64,000 nucleotides of DNA from Lentzea californiensis (GTDB lineage: Bacteria; Actinomycetota; Actinomycetes; Mycobacteriales; Pseudonocardiaceae), in contig NZ_JANBBE010000010.1 in the NCBI RefSeq assembly GCF_024648825.1, positions 284,519-348,518 on the forward strand, in the 5' to 3' direction. The position numbers and the translations under genes were made by a program. How positions within the stretch are numbered: the first letter of the stretch is position 1; every line of letters starts with the position of its first letter. Positions 24,844 to 34,129 of this stretch are shown here, one piece after another. The notes beneath the pieces are model-generated. The model had not been told where the DNA came from, did no database searches, and worked only from the letters and a program-made list of their open reading frames with translations.

Positions 24844-25812
24844 CTACGGCTCCGGCGCGAACGGCACCAGCACCACGGTGATGTTGTCGTGCCCGCCCGC
24901 GTCCAGCGCGACCTTCACGAACTCCTCCGGCCCGCACGGCAGCAGCGGCTGCAGGTCCTCGGGCTCGGGCCGGTAGTTGTGCAGCCCGTCCGAACACAGC
25001 AGGAACACCCCCGGCGAGGTCGGCTGCACCGTCACGACCTGCGGCTCGACCCGGCCGGCGTCCGCGCCGATCCACCGCGACAGCACGTGCGCGCGGCGGT
25101 CCGTGCGCGCCTGTTCCTCGGTCAGCACACCCTCCGACACCAGCTGCGCCGCCCACGTGTCGTCCGTCGTGAGCTGCTTGGAGCCCTCGTCCGACAGCCA
25201 GTACGCGCGCGAGTCGCCGACCCAGCCGATCGTCACCGACGACCCCGTGACCAGCGCGGACACGAACGTGCACGACGGTGCGACACCGCGGGCACCCGGC
25301 TCCATGGGCTCGTTCTCCACCAGCTGCTCCACCGCGAAGCACGACGCGGCGACCGCGTCGACCATCGCCTGCTCGGCGTCGGCGGTGTCGATCAGGGCGT
25401 TGAGCAGCACGTCCACCGCGGCGTCGGCGGCGGCCTGCGAGGCCTGCTCCGCGCGTTCGGACGAGGCCACACCGTCGCAGACGACGGCGGCGACACCCTT
25501 GCCCGCGACGTGGCCGAACGCCATCGAGTCCTCGTTGCGCGCCCGCCGCTTGCCGCGGTCCGACACACCCGAGACCGCGCCCAGCGTGTACTCGACCCGG
25601 TCACGCGCCGAGGGCTGGTGCCGGCCGCACTGGGTGCAGTAGTCCTCGTCGTCGATGTCGGGCGACCCGCACAGGATGCACGAGGCCTGCGCGGGACCGG
25701 TCGGTCCGCCCAGCGGCGTGCGGCGGACCAGCAGGTTGCGTCCGCACGCCTCGCAGAACCGGTCCTCCGCCGCGACGGGCGCGAAGCACTCCGGGCACTT
25801 CAGGGTGTCCAT
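24844..25812 (-). CDS. PP2C-family Ser/Thr protein phosphatase with two N-terminal zinc ribbons
   Basis: A 322-residue phosphatase. Residues 1-65 hold two zinc-ribbon-like units: Cys 6, 9, 20, 23 (LKCPECF, FCEACG) and Cys 45, 48, 59, 62 (CILCGS, YCTQCG). The PP2C domain starts about 75 with VSDRGKRRARNEDSMAFGH (metal Asp 95), VVCDGVASSERAEQAS, IGWVGDSRAYWL and the C-terminal GGHDNITVVLV. PP2C enzymes remove phosphate from Ser/Thr using Mn/Mg. The ATG overlaps the stop of the pknG-like gene (TGATG), so phosphatase and kinase are made together and are likely antagonists. Confidence 0.95.
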   Translation of the reverse strand: MDTLKCPECFAPVAAEDRFCEACGRNLLVRRTPLGGPTGPAQASCILCGSPDIDDEDYCTQCGRHQPSARDRVEYTLGAVSGVSDRGKRRARNEDSMAFGHVAGKGVAAVVCDGVASSERAEQASQAAADAAVDVLLNALIDTADAEQAMVDAVAASCFAVEQLVENEPMEPGARGVAPSCTFVSALVTGSSVTIGWVGDSRAYWLSDEGSKQLTTDDTWAAQLVSEGVLTEEQARTDRRAHVLSRWIGADAGRVEPQVVTVQPTSPGVFLLCSDGLHNYRPEPEDLQPLLPCGPEEFVKVALDAGGHDNITVVLVPFAPEP

Positions 25813-27944
25813 CAAACCAACGTCCTAGGCCTTACCGCGTTCGCGCGGTCCACCAATGCGATCCGTTCCTCCGGCGTGGCCGCGAACCGGGCCAGCGTGC
25901 GATAGCGCGCCTCTAGACCCAGCCGAAGCTCGTGTTCGGAGAGTGCACAGTCCAGCACCCTGCCCTCGGCGGCCTGATTGCGGGTCACGTAGTCGTACGC
26001 CGCCTCCAGCACCTCCGCCGACAGCTGGGTGTGCGAATGGACGTCGATGTCCAAGGCGCGCAACCGTTCCCCGGCCGCGACGAGGTCCTCCGCACCGCAG
26101 TCGCCCAGCTGCGCGCGGACCGCCGCGATCTGCGCCGCCAGGTGCTGCGACGACGTGTCCGGGACCGACAGCAGCACCTCGACGGCCCTGGCGCGGTCAC
26201 CGCACGCCAGCAGCACCCGCGCCAGCCCGAACGCCGCCGACACGTACGAGTGATCCGTATGCCACACCAGCTCGTACCAGCCCGCCGCGCCCTTGAGGTC
26301 CCCGACGGCCTCCGCGCACACGCCCAGCGCCAGCTTCGGGGCCGCCTCACCCGGCACCGCCGAGAACACCGCGTCGAACAGCCCCAGCGCGTCCCCCGGC
26401 CGTCCGTCGACCAGCGCCGCCAGGCCCCGGTACCAGTCCGGGCGCCAGTCCTCCGCCGGGTCGAGCTCCGGCTCGTCGAACATCGACGGCGCCGTCAGCG
26501 ACTCCAGCTCGCGCATCGCCGCCTCGGTGTCACCGGACTCGATCAACACCCGCACGATCCGCAGCCGCACCTCCACCGTGACCTCCGGTGCCTTGCGCAG
26601 GCCCACCGGATCCGATGCCGTCGCCGTCGCCAGCCACGACGCGGCCGCGTCGGAGGTGCTCACGCTCGGCGCCGGCAACGCCAGCGCCACCTCGGACAGG
26701 TCGAGCGTGCCCTCCACGCCGAAGCGGCGGCGTTCCGGCGTGAACTGCCGCGACGGACCAGGCCGCGGCACGCCGTCCTCGATCGCCAGCACCTCGCGCA
26801 GCACGCCCGTGAGCTGCTCGGCCATGTCCTCCGCCGAGCAGAACCGCAGCTCCGGGTTCGGGTTCGTGGCGCGCAGCAGCAGCCGGTGGAATGAGGAGAA
26901 CCGGCCCAGCAGCGGTTGCTCGTCCACGGTCGGCAGCCGGTCCTTGCAGCGGCCGCGGAAGTCGAACGGGAAGCTCATCACCGCCAGCGCGCGCCCGACG
27001 GTGTAGATGTCGGAGAAGACCGACGGCCCGATCGCGCGGATCTCCGGCGCCTGGTAGCCGATCGTGCCGTAGATGGGGGAGTGGTGGTCGTCGATGCGCC
27101 GCACCGCCCCCAGGTCGATGAGCTTGAGCTGCTCCTCGGTGTGGATCATGTTGTCCGGCTTGAAGTCGCAGTACAGCAGCCCGACGCCGTGCAGGTAGCC
27201 GACCGCGGGCAGGATCTCCAGCACGTAGGCGATGGCCTGCGCCAGCGGCAACGCCTCGTCGCCTCGGCCGTCGCGGCGCCGCGACGTGATCATGTCCTTG
27301 ATCGACTCGCCGCCGACGTACTCCATCACGATGTACTCGACGAGCTTGCCGCTCGCACTGCTCTCGTGGCGGATGAAGTTGTGGATCTTCACGATGTTCG
27401 GGTGCTCGACCTCGGCCAGGAACCGGCGTTCCGCCAGCGCCGCCGCCATCGCATCGGCGTCACCCGAGTCCAGCAGGCCTTTGAGCACCACCCACCGGTC
27501 GCTCACCGCGTGGTCGAGCGCCAGGTACAGCCACCCCAGGCCGCCGTGCGCCAGGCAGCCCAGCACCTCGTACTGGTCGTGCAGCACCTCACCGGGCGCC
27601 AGCTTCGGCGTGAACGAGTACGCGTGCCCGCACTGCGGGCAGAACCCCTCCACCCGGCCCGGCTTGCCGTCCTTGCGCCGCCCGACCTTCTTGCCGCACT
27701 TCGAGCAGAACCGCTTGGCCTCGGGGACCTCGGGGTTCTCCAGCACCGCGGTCTTCGGATCCCGGTAGGGCACCCGCGGCACCTCGACCAGGCCGGCACC
27801 GAGGCGCCCGCGGCTCATCGACCGGGCACTGCCGCGGCGCGTGCGTCCCGAGTTCGACCGCGACACCTCCTGCGACACCGACCAGGGTGCCGTTCCCGGC
27901 GCCGTCGACGGCCCGGTCCCGGGCAGATCGAGCTCATCACTCAT
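25812..27944 (-). CDS. pknG: PknG-type serine/threonine protein kinase
   Basis: A 710-residue protein with PknG architecture. A disordered Ser/Thr-rich N-terminus is followed by a rubredoxin-like site with Cys 80/83 (FCSKCG) and Cys 102/105 (FCPQCG). The kinase domain spans about 125-390, with Lys 155 (VVLKGLL), catalytic Asp 260 in YCDFKPDN and IDLGA in place of DFG. TPR-like helices run to the end. In mycobacteria PknG phosphorylates GarA/OdhI to switch 2-oxoglutarate metabolism in response to amino acids sensed through GlnH/GlnX. Both of those genes lie directly upstream (13-bp gap to glnH). Confidence 0.96.
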   Translation of the reverse strand: MSDELDLPGTGPSTAPGTAPWSVSQEVSRSNSGRTRRGSARSMSRGRLGAGLVEVPRVPYRDPKTAVLENPEVPEAKRFCSKCGKKVGRRKDGKPGRVEGFCPQCGHAYSFTPKLAPGEVLHDQYEVLGCLAHGGLGWLYLALDHAVSDRWVVLKGLLDSGDADAMAAALAERRFLAEVEHPNIVKIHNFIRHESSASGKLVEYIVMEYVGGESIKDMITSRRRDGRGDEALPLAQAIAYVLEILPAVGYLHGVGLLYCDFKPDNMIHTEEQLKLIDLGAVRRIDDHHSPIYGTIGYQAPEIRAIGPSVFSDIYTVGRALAVMSFPFDFRGRCKDRLPTVDEQPLLGRFSSFHRLLLRATNPNPELRFCSAEDMAEQLTGVLREVLAIEDGVPRPGPSRQFTPERRRFGVEGTLDLSEVALALPAPSVSTSDAAASWLATATASDPVGLRKAPEVTVEVRLRIVRVLIESGDTEAAMRELESLTAPSMFDEPELDPAEDWRPDWYRGLAALVDGRPGDALGLFDAVFSAVPGEAAPKLALGVCAEAVGDLKGAAGWYELVWHTDHSYVSAAFGLARVLLACGDRARAVEVLLSVPDTSSQHLAAQIAAVRAQLGDCGAEDLVAAGERLRALDIDVHSHTQLSAEVLEAAYDYVTRNQAAEGRVLDCALSEHELRLGLEARYRTLARFAATPEERIALVDRANAVRPRTLV

Positions 27945-27957
27945 CGGCGGACCCCTC

Positions 27958-28911
27958 CTAGTCCCGATAACGCGCGACAGGCGGCGCCGGTGCCGGACCC
28001 AGCGGCGTGAGCCACCGCCCGTAGATCCCGCTCCACGTGCCGTCGGTGCGCATCCGCTCCAGCACGCCGTTGACGAACCGCACCAGGTCCTCCTGGCCCT
28101 TGGGCACACCGACGCCGTAGGACTCGTCGGTGAACCGCGCCCCCACGACCTCGGTGTAGGGGTCCTGCGCCGCCAGCCCCGCCAGGATCGTGTCGTCGGT
28201 CGAGATCGCGTCGGTCTGCCCCTGCTGCAGCATGACCAGGCAGTCCGTCCAGTTCGGCACGCTCACCGTCGTCTTCGCCCGGTTCACCACGTTGCCCAGC
28301 GACGTCGACCCCGACGCCACGCACACCCGCCTGTCCGCGAGCCCCTCCACCCCGGTGATCCCGGAGTTGCGGCGCACCAGCACCCGCTGCCCCGCCTGGT
28401 AGTAGACCTGCGAGAAGTCCACGTCCTCGAGCCGGTCGCACGTGATGGTCATGGTGCGGACCACGACGTCGACCGCGCCGCTCTGCAGCATCGGGATGCG
28501 CTCGGCCGACGTCACGACCTTGAACTGCACCTTCTTCTCGTCGCCGAACACGGCCTTCGCTATCTGGCGCGCCACGTCGACGTCGAAGCCCTCGATCTCG
28601 CCGGTGAAGGAGTTGCGGAACCCCATCAGGAACGAGTTCTGGTCCACCCCGGCGATCAACCGGCCGCGCTGCGCGATCTTCGCCATCGTCGACCCCGCGG
28701 GCATCTGACCTGCCTGGGGCAACGGTCCCGGCCGCAGGCTCGCCGTCGCGTCGCACGACGGCGCACCCGCCGCACTGCTCGGCGCCGCCGAGACCGTGCT
28801 CGCGTTCGCCGGCTGCGGAGCCGCGGCACTGCGCGGCACCACCTCGCTCGGCGCCGGTCCCGCCGAACACGCACCGAGCAGCAGCACCGCCGCCAGCGCC
28901 AGTCGCCTCAT
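27958..28911 (-). CDS. glnH: GlnH-type amino-acid-binding lipoprotein
   Basis: A 317-residue lipoprotein: MRRLALAAVLLLGACSAGP with acyl-Cys 15, a long Ala/Pro/Ser linker, then a family 3 solute-binding domain. The domain signatures are AGVDQNSFLMGFRNSFTGEI, EGFDVDVARQIAKAVFGDEK and VDVVVRTMTITCDRLEDVDF. In mycobacteria GlnH binds aspartate and glutamate-type amino acids and signals through the membrane protein GlnX to PknG. No transporter permease or ATPase is nearby, in line with a sensor role. The start overlaps the glnX stop by 4 bp. Confidence 0.93.
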   Translation of the reverse strand: MRRLALAAVLLLGACSAGPAPSEVVPRSAAAPQPANASTVSAAPSSAAGAPSCDATASLRPGPLPQAGQMPAGSTMAKIAQRGRLIAGVDQNSFLMGFRNSFTGEIEGFDVDVARQIAKAVFGDEKKVQFKVVTSAERIPMLQSGAVDVVVRTMTITCDRLEDVDFSQVYYQAGQRVLVRRNSGITGVEGLADRRVCVASGSTSLGNVVNRAKTTVSVPNWTDCLVMLQQGQTDAISTDDTILAGLAAQDPYTEVVGARFTDESYGVGVPKGQEDLVRFVNGVLERMRTDGTWSGIYGRWLTPLGPAPAPPVARYRD

Positions 28912-30149
28912 CGGTACTCCTTCAGGCGCTGCCACAGCCCCATCGTCGATCCCGCCGCGCTGATCAGCGCGAGCACCAGCACCCCGACCGCCGTGCCGGC
29001 CAGCGACGACCGCGCCACCGCCACCTCGTCGCTGAAGTCCTGCCGCGCCTCGCCGATCGACCGCACCAGCGACTGGTCCAGCGAGTCGAAGTGCGGGTTG
29101 CCGATCAGCGCCACCGCGTCGTTGTACTGCCCCGCGTCGTCGGCCTCGCGGATGCGCTGGTGGACCTGCTGCCACTGCCGGAACTCCCGCAGCGCCTGGT
29201 CGACGGCCTCGGTGCTCTCCAGCGCCTTGGCGCGCTCCAGCAGGCCTTCGAGGCGTCCGGAGACCTCGACGAAGTTCTTCTCGTAGGACTGGCCGGCACC
29301 CCGCGCGACCAGCGTCAGCGTCTCCTCGCCGCGGGCGGTCAGCGTCGCGATCCGCGCCTGCGCCAGCACGTCGACCTTCTCCGAGGCGTCACGAGAGTCC
29401 GCCACGTCGTTCATGACCAGCACCGACACCGTCGTCACCCACAACAGCGACAGCGCGGCCGCCCCCGTCGCCACCAGCAGGCCGACGTTGAGCAGCCGGT
29501 TCGTCTTGCGGGTGAGGTAGCGCTGGATCAGCACCAGCCCGACCACGAACGCCAGCGCCACCAGCACCGGCACGACCGGGAAGTTCGCCTCGTCCTGCGC
29601 GCGGGCCACCCGGTCGGTCTCCGCCCGGTACAGCTCCTGCGCCGCCGGCAGCAGCTGCGTGCGCATCAGCCCCGACGCCTCACGCAGGTACGCCGCGCCC
29701 ACCGGGAAGCCCTGGCGGTTGTTCGAGCGCGCCGTCTCGATCAGCCCCGTGTAGACCGGCAGCTGCGCCGCGAGCGTGGCCGTGAGGTCGGGGGAGGAGG
29801 CCGTCGCGACCGACAGCGCCGCCTGCGCCTGCGCGATGTCCGCCTCGTAGCGTTCGCGCAGCTGGGAGGGCTCCAGCCCGCCGGACAGGAACGCGCTCGC
29901 CGCCGTCGCGTCCGCGTCCTGCAACGCCCGGTAGACCTCCTGCGCCGCGTGCGCCAGGGGCTCCGACCGCGTCGCCAGGTCCTCCAGCGCCCGCTCCTGG
30001 CGGTTCACGCTCCACGTCGTCAGCCAGCCACTGGCGAGACTGGCCACGACCAGCACCACCACGATCAGGCTCAGCCGCCCAGGGGTCGACCGCGCCAGGC
30101 CGGTGAACCGGCGCACCAGCGCCTGCCGGGGCTGCGAGTCGATCACCAC
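28908..30149 (-). CDS. glnX: GlnX-type membrane sensor protein
   Basis: A 413-residue membrane protein. It has a hydrophobic helix at about 26-46, a first extracellular helical region, helices near 191-208 and 221-246, a second extracellular region (about 250-380, including ESTEAVDQALREFRQWQQVH) and a last helix near 383-405. This topology and its position before glnH and pknG match GlnX, the transmembrane link of the GlnH-GlnX-PknG pathway. I chose GTG 30147-30149 because GGGAGG lies 7 nt upstream; the longer frame to 30200 has no such site. It is the first gene of the four-gene operon. Confidence 0.9.
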   Translation of the reverse strand: MVIDSQPRQALVRRFTGLARSTPGRLSLIVVVLVVASLASGWLTTWSVNRQERALEDLATRSEPLAHAAQEVYRALQDADATAASAFLSGGLEPSQLRERYEADIAQAQAALSVATASSPDLTATLAAQLPVYTGLIETARSNNRQGFPVGAAYLREASGLMRTQLLPAAQELYRAETDRVARAQDEANFPVVPVLVALAFVVGLVLIQRYLTRKTNRLLNVGLLVATGAAALSLLWVTTVSVLVMNDVADSRDASEKVDVLAQARIATLTARGEETLTLVARGAGQSYEKNFVEVSGRLEGLLERAKALESTEAVDQALREFRQWQQVHQRIREADDAGQYNDAVALIGNPHFDSLDQSLVRSIGEARQDFSDEVAVARSSLAGTAVGVLVLALISAAGSTMGLWQRLKEYR

Positions 30150-30255
30150 GAGCGGGCCTCCCAGCGGTGAAGTTGATCGGCGTGGCGTAACTGTAGGCAC
30201 CTCAACGGCACCACGTGGGAATTAACGACGCATCCCGGCAGGTGTCACTCAGGAG

Positions 30256-31020
30256 TTACAGCGCACGCGACCCGATCAGCCGCTCGACCCCGTCCAGGAT
30301 CATCTCCAGCCCGAACTCGAACGAGTGCTCCGGGCTGAACGCGCTCTGGTGCGCCTGCCCGACAGCGCCGCCCACCCGTGCCGCCACCGGGTAGCGGGCC
30401 GGGTCGAACACGGTCATCAGGACCGGCGCCGCCGCGTCCCACCACTGCTGGTCGGTCAGCCCGGTCTCCTTCTCGGTCACCGCGGCCGCCGTCAGCCCCC
30501 GTGCCGCGTTCTGCACGTGGCCGAGCACCAGTTCGAGCACCGAGTCCATCTCCACGTCCGACAGGCCGATGCCGTCCAGCCCGCGCAGCTCGAAGTCGTA
30601 CTTCGCCGCCACCTGCGGGCCCAGCACCGTGCGCGACGGCGCCACCAGCAGCAACCACGGGTGCCGGCGGTAGAGCGCCAGGTTCTCCCGCGCCACGTAG
30701 GCCAGGTGCGCGCGCCAGCCCTGCGTCGGTTCCCGCCCGGTCGCGGCCTGCACCGTGTCGACCATGACGTCGACGAGCTCGCCCTTGCCCGGCACATAGG
30801 TGTAGAGCGACATCGTCCCCACGCCCAGCGACTCGGCCACGCGCCGCATCGACAGGGCCTTGAGCCCGTCGGCGTCGGCCAGCGCGATGCCCGCCTGCAC
30901 GATGCGGTCCACGCTCAGGTCCGGCTTGCCCTTGCGCGACACGCGTTCCTGGGTGCGCCACAGCAACGCCAGCGTCCGCGCCGGGTCACCGCTGCCCGTG
31001 TGTTCGATCACGAGCCGCAC
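30256..31020 (-). CDS. TetR-family regulator (TetR C-terminal type) divergent from SNF2 operon
   Basis: A 254-residue TetR repressor. The helix-turn-helix is about 30-80: LSVDRIVQAGIALADADGLK, then MRRVAESLGVGTMSLYTYVP. The C-terminal half fits the TetR_C/TetracyclinR-like effector domain, with WWDAAAPVLMTVFDPARYPV. GTG at 31018-31020 is 10 bp from the operator CCGTATGGTGTACGG; a second GTG 9 bp inside is possible. The same protein type, beginning GGGDPVRTLALLWRT rather than GSGDPARTLALLWRT, occurs at 45909 with the same operator, so the two are paralogues. The ligand is unknown. Confidence 0.93.
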   Translation of the reverse strand: MRLVIEHTGSGDPARTLALLWRTQERVSRKGKPDLSVDRIVQAGIALADADGLKALSMRRVAESLGVGTMSLYTYVPGKGELVDVMVDTVQAATGREPTQGWRAHLAYVARENLALYRRHPWLLLVAPSRTVLGPQVAAKYDFELRGLDGIGLSDVEMDSVLELVLGHVQNAARGLTAAAVTEKETGLTDQQWWDAAAPVLMTVFDPARYPVAARVGGAVGQAHQSAFSPEHSFEFGLEMILDGVERLIGSRAL

Positions 31021-31029
31021 ACTACCGTA

Positions 31030-31044
31030 CCGTATGGTGTACGG
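31030..31044. promoter_or_regulatory. TetR operator CCGTA-N5-TACGG
   Basis: CCGTATGGTGTACGG lies in the 32-bp gap between the divergent TetR gene and the SNF2 helicase gene, embedded in a larger inverted repeat TACCGTAC-N8-GTACGGTA (31023-31046). With start codons 10 bp on one side and 8 bp on the other, a bound dimer would cover both promoters. Two further copies of the motif lie upstream of the TetR gene at 45909. Confidence 0.85.
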
Positions 31045-31052
31045 TACAGAGT

Positions 31053-33374
31053 ATGTTCGTGCCTGCCGACCCGCCCAGATTCGGCCAGCTCCACGGAAAA
31101 CCCCTGCTCGAAGCCTTACCCGAGGCGCTGTCCGGCGACGGCTACTGGGCGGTGGCCGCCGCGACCGCGCTCACCCTCGTCGCCCGCGGCCGGATCGTGC
31201 CCGGCGTGACGGCCGGTGGCCACGACACCTGGCGCGCCGGACCGCTCGACCACGCCGACGAGCTGCACCTGCGCCAGCTCGCCGCGCACGGCGACTACGA
31301 CCTGCTCCGCCAGTTCCTCGACGCCGTCGCCGACACGCTGCCCCGCACCGGCACAGGCCCGTTCGCCGGCACCGACGCCTGTGACGTCTCCGCGCTCAAG
31401 ACCTGGGCCGACGAGCAGATCACCCTGTCGCTGCGCATCGAGACCACCGACGACCTGCGGTTCCGGGCGATCGTGCAGGTCCGCGCCGTCACCGACCCCT
31501 ACCCGCGCGACGTGCGCGGCTCCGGCCGCGAACTCGACGCCATCCGCGCGATGGCCCGCATCGACTGGCCGCCGCTGCAACGCCTGCTCGACCAGGCCGA
31601 CCTCACCGACGACGAGGTCGGCGAACTGCTCGGCACCGGCATCGAGGTCCACTGGCCGCGCGAGCTCGCCACGAACCTGTCCGCGAAAGCCGTCATCGGC
31701 GAACCCAGCGGCCCGCTCCAGGCAGGCGACCTGCTCTCGTTCGACTGGCGGATCGCGCTCGGCGACTCCGAGCTCACCGACGCCGAGATGGACCTCGTCG
31801 CCGAAGCCTCGCGGCCGATCGTGAAGTTGCGCGACCAGTGGGTGCTGGTCGACCCGAAGCTGCGCCGCAAAGCCCGGCAACGGCTCGAACCCATCACCGC
31901 GGCCCAGGCCGTCACCGCCGCGCTCACCGGCGTGGCGATCATCGGCGGCGAACACGTCGAGGTCGCCCCGCACAGCCTCACCACCACCATCACCACGGTC
32001 CCGGAGTTCCCGCAGCCCGCAGCGTTGCAGGCGCGGCTGCGCGACTACCAGCTGCACGGACTGCGCTGGCTCGCCCACATGACCGGCCTCGGCCTGGGCG
32101 CCTGCCTCGCCGACGACATGGGCCTGGGCAAGACCATCACGCTCATCGCCCTGCACCTGCACCGCCGCCACGACCAGCCCACGCTCGTCGTCTGCCCGGC
32201 CTCGCTGCTGGGCAACTGGGAACGCGAGATCCACCGCTTCGCACCCGGCACACCCGTCATCCGCTACCACGGTCCACAACGGACCCTCGCCACCGAAGGC
32301 GTCGTGCTCACGACCTACGGCACCATGCGCCTGGACGCCGAGGCGTTGCGCGCGCACCCGTGGGGCATGGTCGTCGCCGACGAGGCCCAGCACGTCAAGA
32401 ACCCGCACTCCGGCACCGCCAAGGCACTGCGCTCGATCCCCGCCGCCGCGCGCGTCGCGTTGTCGGGCACCCCGGTCGAGAACTCGCTGTCGGAGCTGTG
32501 GTCCATCCTGGACTGGACGACACCGGGCCTGCTCGGCACGCACCGCGCGTTCCGCACCCGCTGGCCGCACCCCGACGACACGCTGGCCAAGGTCGTCCGG
32601 CCGTTCCTGCTGCGCCGCCGCAAGTCCGACCCCGGCGTCGCCCCCGAACTGCCCGCCAAGACCGAGACCGACCGCTACGTCTCGCTCAGCGTCGAGCAGG
32701 CGGCGCTGTACGAGGCGCTGACCAGGGAGACCCTCGAGCAGATCGCGTCGAGCGACGGCATGGCCCGGCGCGGCCTCGTGCTCAAACTGCTGACCGGGCT
32801 CAAGCAGATCTGCAACCACCCGTCGCACTACCTCGGCCACCCCACGCTGCGGGGCACCTCCGGCAAGCTCGACCTGCTCGACGAACTGCTCGCCACGATC
32901 GTCGCCGAGGACGGCTCGGCGCTGATCTTCACCCAGTACGTCGGCATGGCCCGGCTGCTCGAGCAGCACATCACGCAGCCCACGCGGTTCCTGCACGGCG
33001 GCACACCCGTGCCCCAGCGCGAGCGGATGGTCGACGACTTCCAGAACGGCCGCGCACCCGTGTTCCTGCTCTCGCTCAAGGCCGCCGGCACCGGCCTCAA
33101 CCTCACCCGCGCCGACCACGTCATCCACTTCGACCGCTGGTGGAACCCCGCCGTCGAGGACCAGGCCACCGACCGCGCCTACCGCATCGGCCAGACCAGG
33201 CCCGTGCAGGTGCACAAGCTCGTCACCGAGGGCACCGTCGAGGAACGCATCGCCGCGCTGCTGCAGGACAAGCGCGACCTCGCCGACGCCGTCCTGCACG
33301 GGGGAGAGTCCGCGTTCACCGAACTCACCGACGCCGAACTGGCTGAACTCGTCCAGCTGAGGAGCGCACCGTGA
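31053..33374 (+). CDS. SNF2-family DEAD/DEAH helicase
   Basis: A 773-residue Swi2/Snf2-type DNA translocase. Residues 1-320 are an actinobacterial N-terminal region, including the SNF2 N-terminal conserved block PIVKLRDQWVLVDPKLRRKA. Motif I is DDMGLGKTIT (354-363), then CPASLLGNWEREI, motif II DEAQ (443-446), LSGTPVENSLSELWSI, and the C-terminal helicase part with LLKLLTGLKQICNHP-type text, LKAAGTGLNLTRADHVIHFD and DRAYRIGQTRPVQVHK. Such enzymes remodel protein-DNA complexes. The stop overlaps the SWIM gene start (33371-33374). Transcription starts beside the TetR operator. Confidence 0.95.
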   Translation: MFVPADPPRFGQLHGKPLLEALPEALSGDGYWAVAAATALTLVARGRIVPGVTAGGHDTWRAGPLDHADELHLRQLAAHGDYDLLRQFLDAVADTLPRTGTGPFAGTDACDVSALKTWADEQITLSLRIETTDDLRFRAIVQVRAVTDPYPRDVRGSGRELDAIRAMARIDWPPLQRLLDQADLTDDEVGELLGTGIEVHWPRELATNLSAKAVIGEPSGPLQAGDLLSFDWRIALGDSELTDAEMDLVAEASRPIVKLRDQWVLVDPKLRRKARQRLEPITAAQAVTAALTGVAIIGGEHVEVAPHSLTTTITTVPEFPQPAALQARLRDYQLHGLRWLAHMTGLGLGACLADDMGLGKTITLIALHLHRRHDQPTLVVCPASLLGNWEREIHRFAPGTPVIRYHGPQRTLATEGVVLTTYGTMRLDAEALRAHPWGMVVADEAQHVKNPHSGTAKALRSIPAAARVALSGTPVENSLSELWSILDWTTPGLLGTHRAFRTRWPHPDDTLAKVVRPFLLRRRKSDPGVAPELPAKTETDRYVSLSVEQAALYEALTRETLEQIASSDGMARRGLVLKLLTGLKQICNHPSHYLGHPTLRGTSGKLDLLDELLATIVAEDGSALIFTQYVGMARLLEQHITQPTRFLHGGTPVPQRERMVDDFQNGRAPVFLLSLKAAGTGLNLTRADHVIHFDRWWNPAVEDQATDRAYRIGQTRPVQVHKLVTEGTVEERIAALLQDKRDLADAVLHGGESAFTELTDAELAELVQLRSAP

Positions 33375-34129
33375 CCGCACGCGGATTCGCCGCGTTCCCC
33401 AAGGTGACGCGCCGCGTCGCCACCACCTGGTGGGGCAAGGCCTGGGCGAAGGCGTTGTCGGACACCGCCCTCGACACCGGCCTGATCCGCCTGGCCCGCC
33501 GCTACGCCCACGCCGGCGTCGTCGGCCCGATCACCGTGAGCCCCGGCCTCCTGCACGCCCAGGTCCACGACGACGACACCGTCTACAGCACCACCGTCAG
33601 CCTCCCGGTGCTCTCCGAGGTCCAATGGGGACGGTTCCTCGACCGCGTCGCCGAACACGCCGGCCACATCGCCGCCCTGCTGGACAACGACATGCCGCGC
33701 GACCTCGTCCTCGCCGCCGAGGAGTCCGGAGTGGACCTGCTGCCCGGCATAGGCGACCTCGAAGCCGACTGCGACTGCGGCGGCTGGGAACTCCCGTGCC
33801 GCCACGGCGCCGCCCTGGCCCTGCAGGTCGGCTGGCTGCTCGACGCCGACCCGTTCGTCCTGCTGCTGCTCAAGGGAAAACCGGAACAGGAACTCCTCGA
33901 CGCGCTGCGCCGGCGCGTCGCAGGCCCCGTCGGCACCAGAACACCTGTGGTGGTTTCCGTCGAACCAGCATGTCAGATACCTCCTCGACCCACACTGCCG
34001 ACCACCACACCTGTGGTGCTCGCGGTCGAGCCGCCCCCCGGTTTCGAGGCCGCGGACGTCGTGGCGCTGATGGAGATCGCCGCATTCCGCGCACGCGCAC
34101 TGCTGCGTTCGGGCACCCTCGAAGGATGA
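33371..34129 (+). CDS. SWIM zinc-finger protein partnered with SNF2 helicase
   Basis: A 252-residue protein beginning with GTG inside the helicase stop. The SWIM motif CxCx(n)CxH is visible as Cys 134, Cys 136, Cys 143, His 145 in DCDCGGWELPCRHGAALAL. The N-terminal region TWWGKAWAKALSDTALDTGL is the usual front of these proteins. SWIM proteins are frequent operon partners of bacterial SNF2 helicases and are thought to help DNA or protein binding. The C-terminal half is Pro/Thr/Val-rich and low in complexity. It overlaps the acetyltransferase start as ATGA. Confidence 0.93.
   Translation: MTARGFAAFPKVTRRVATTWWGKAWAKALSDTALDTGLIRLARRYAHAGVVGPITVSPGLLHAQVHDDDTVYSTTVSLPVLSEVQWGRFLDRVAEHAGHIAALLDNDMPRDLVLAAEESGVDLLPGIGDLEADCDCGGWELPCRHGAALALQVGWLLDADPFVLLLLKGKPEQELLDALRRRVAGPVGTRTPVVVSVEPACQIPPRPTLPTTTPVVLAVEPPPGFEAADVVALMEIAAFRARALLRSGTLEG

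Noticed and set aside
31116..33380. A 754-codon minus-strand open frame
   Set aside because: Antisense of the SNF2 helicase gene; the composition is typical of a GC-bias shadow and no domain is visible.
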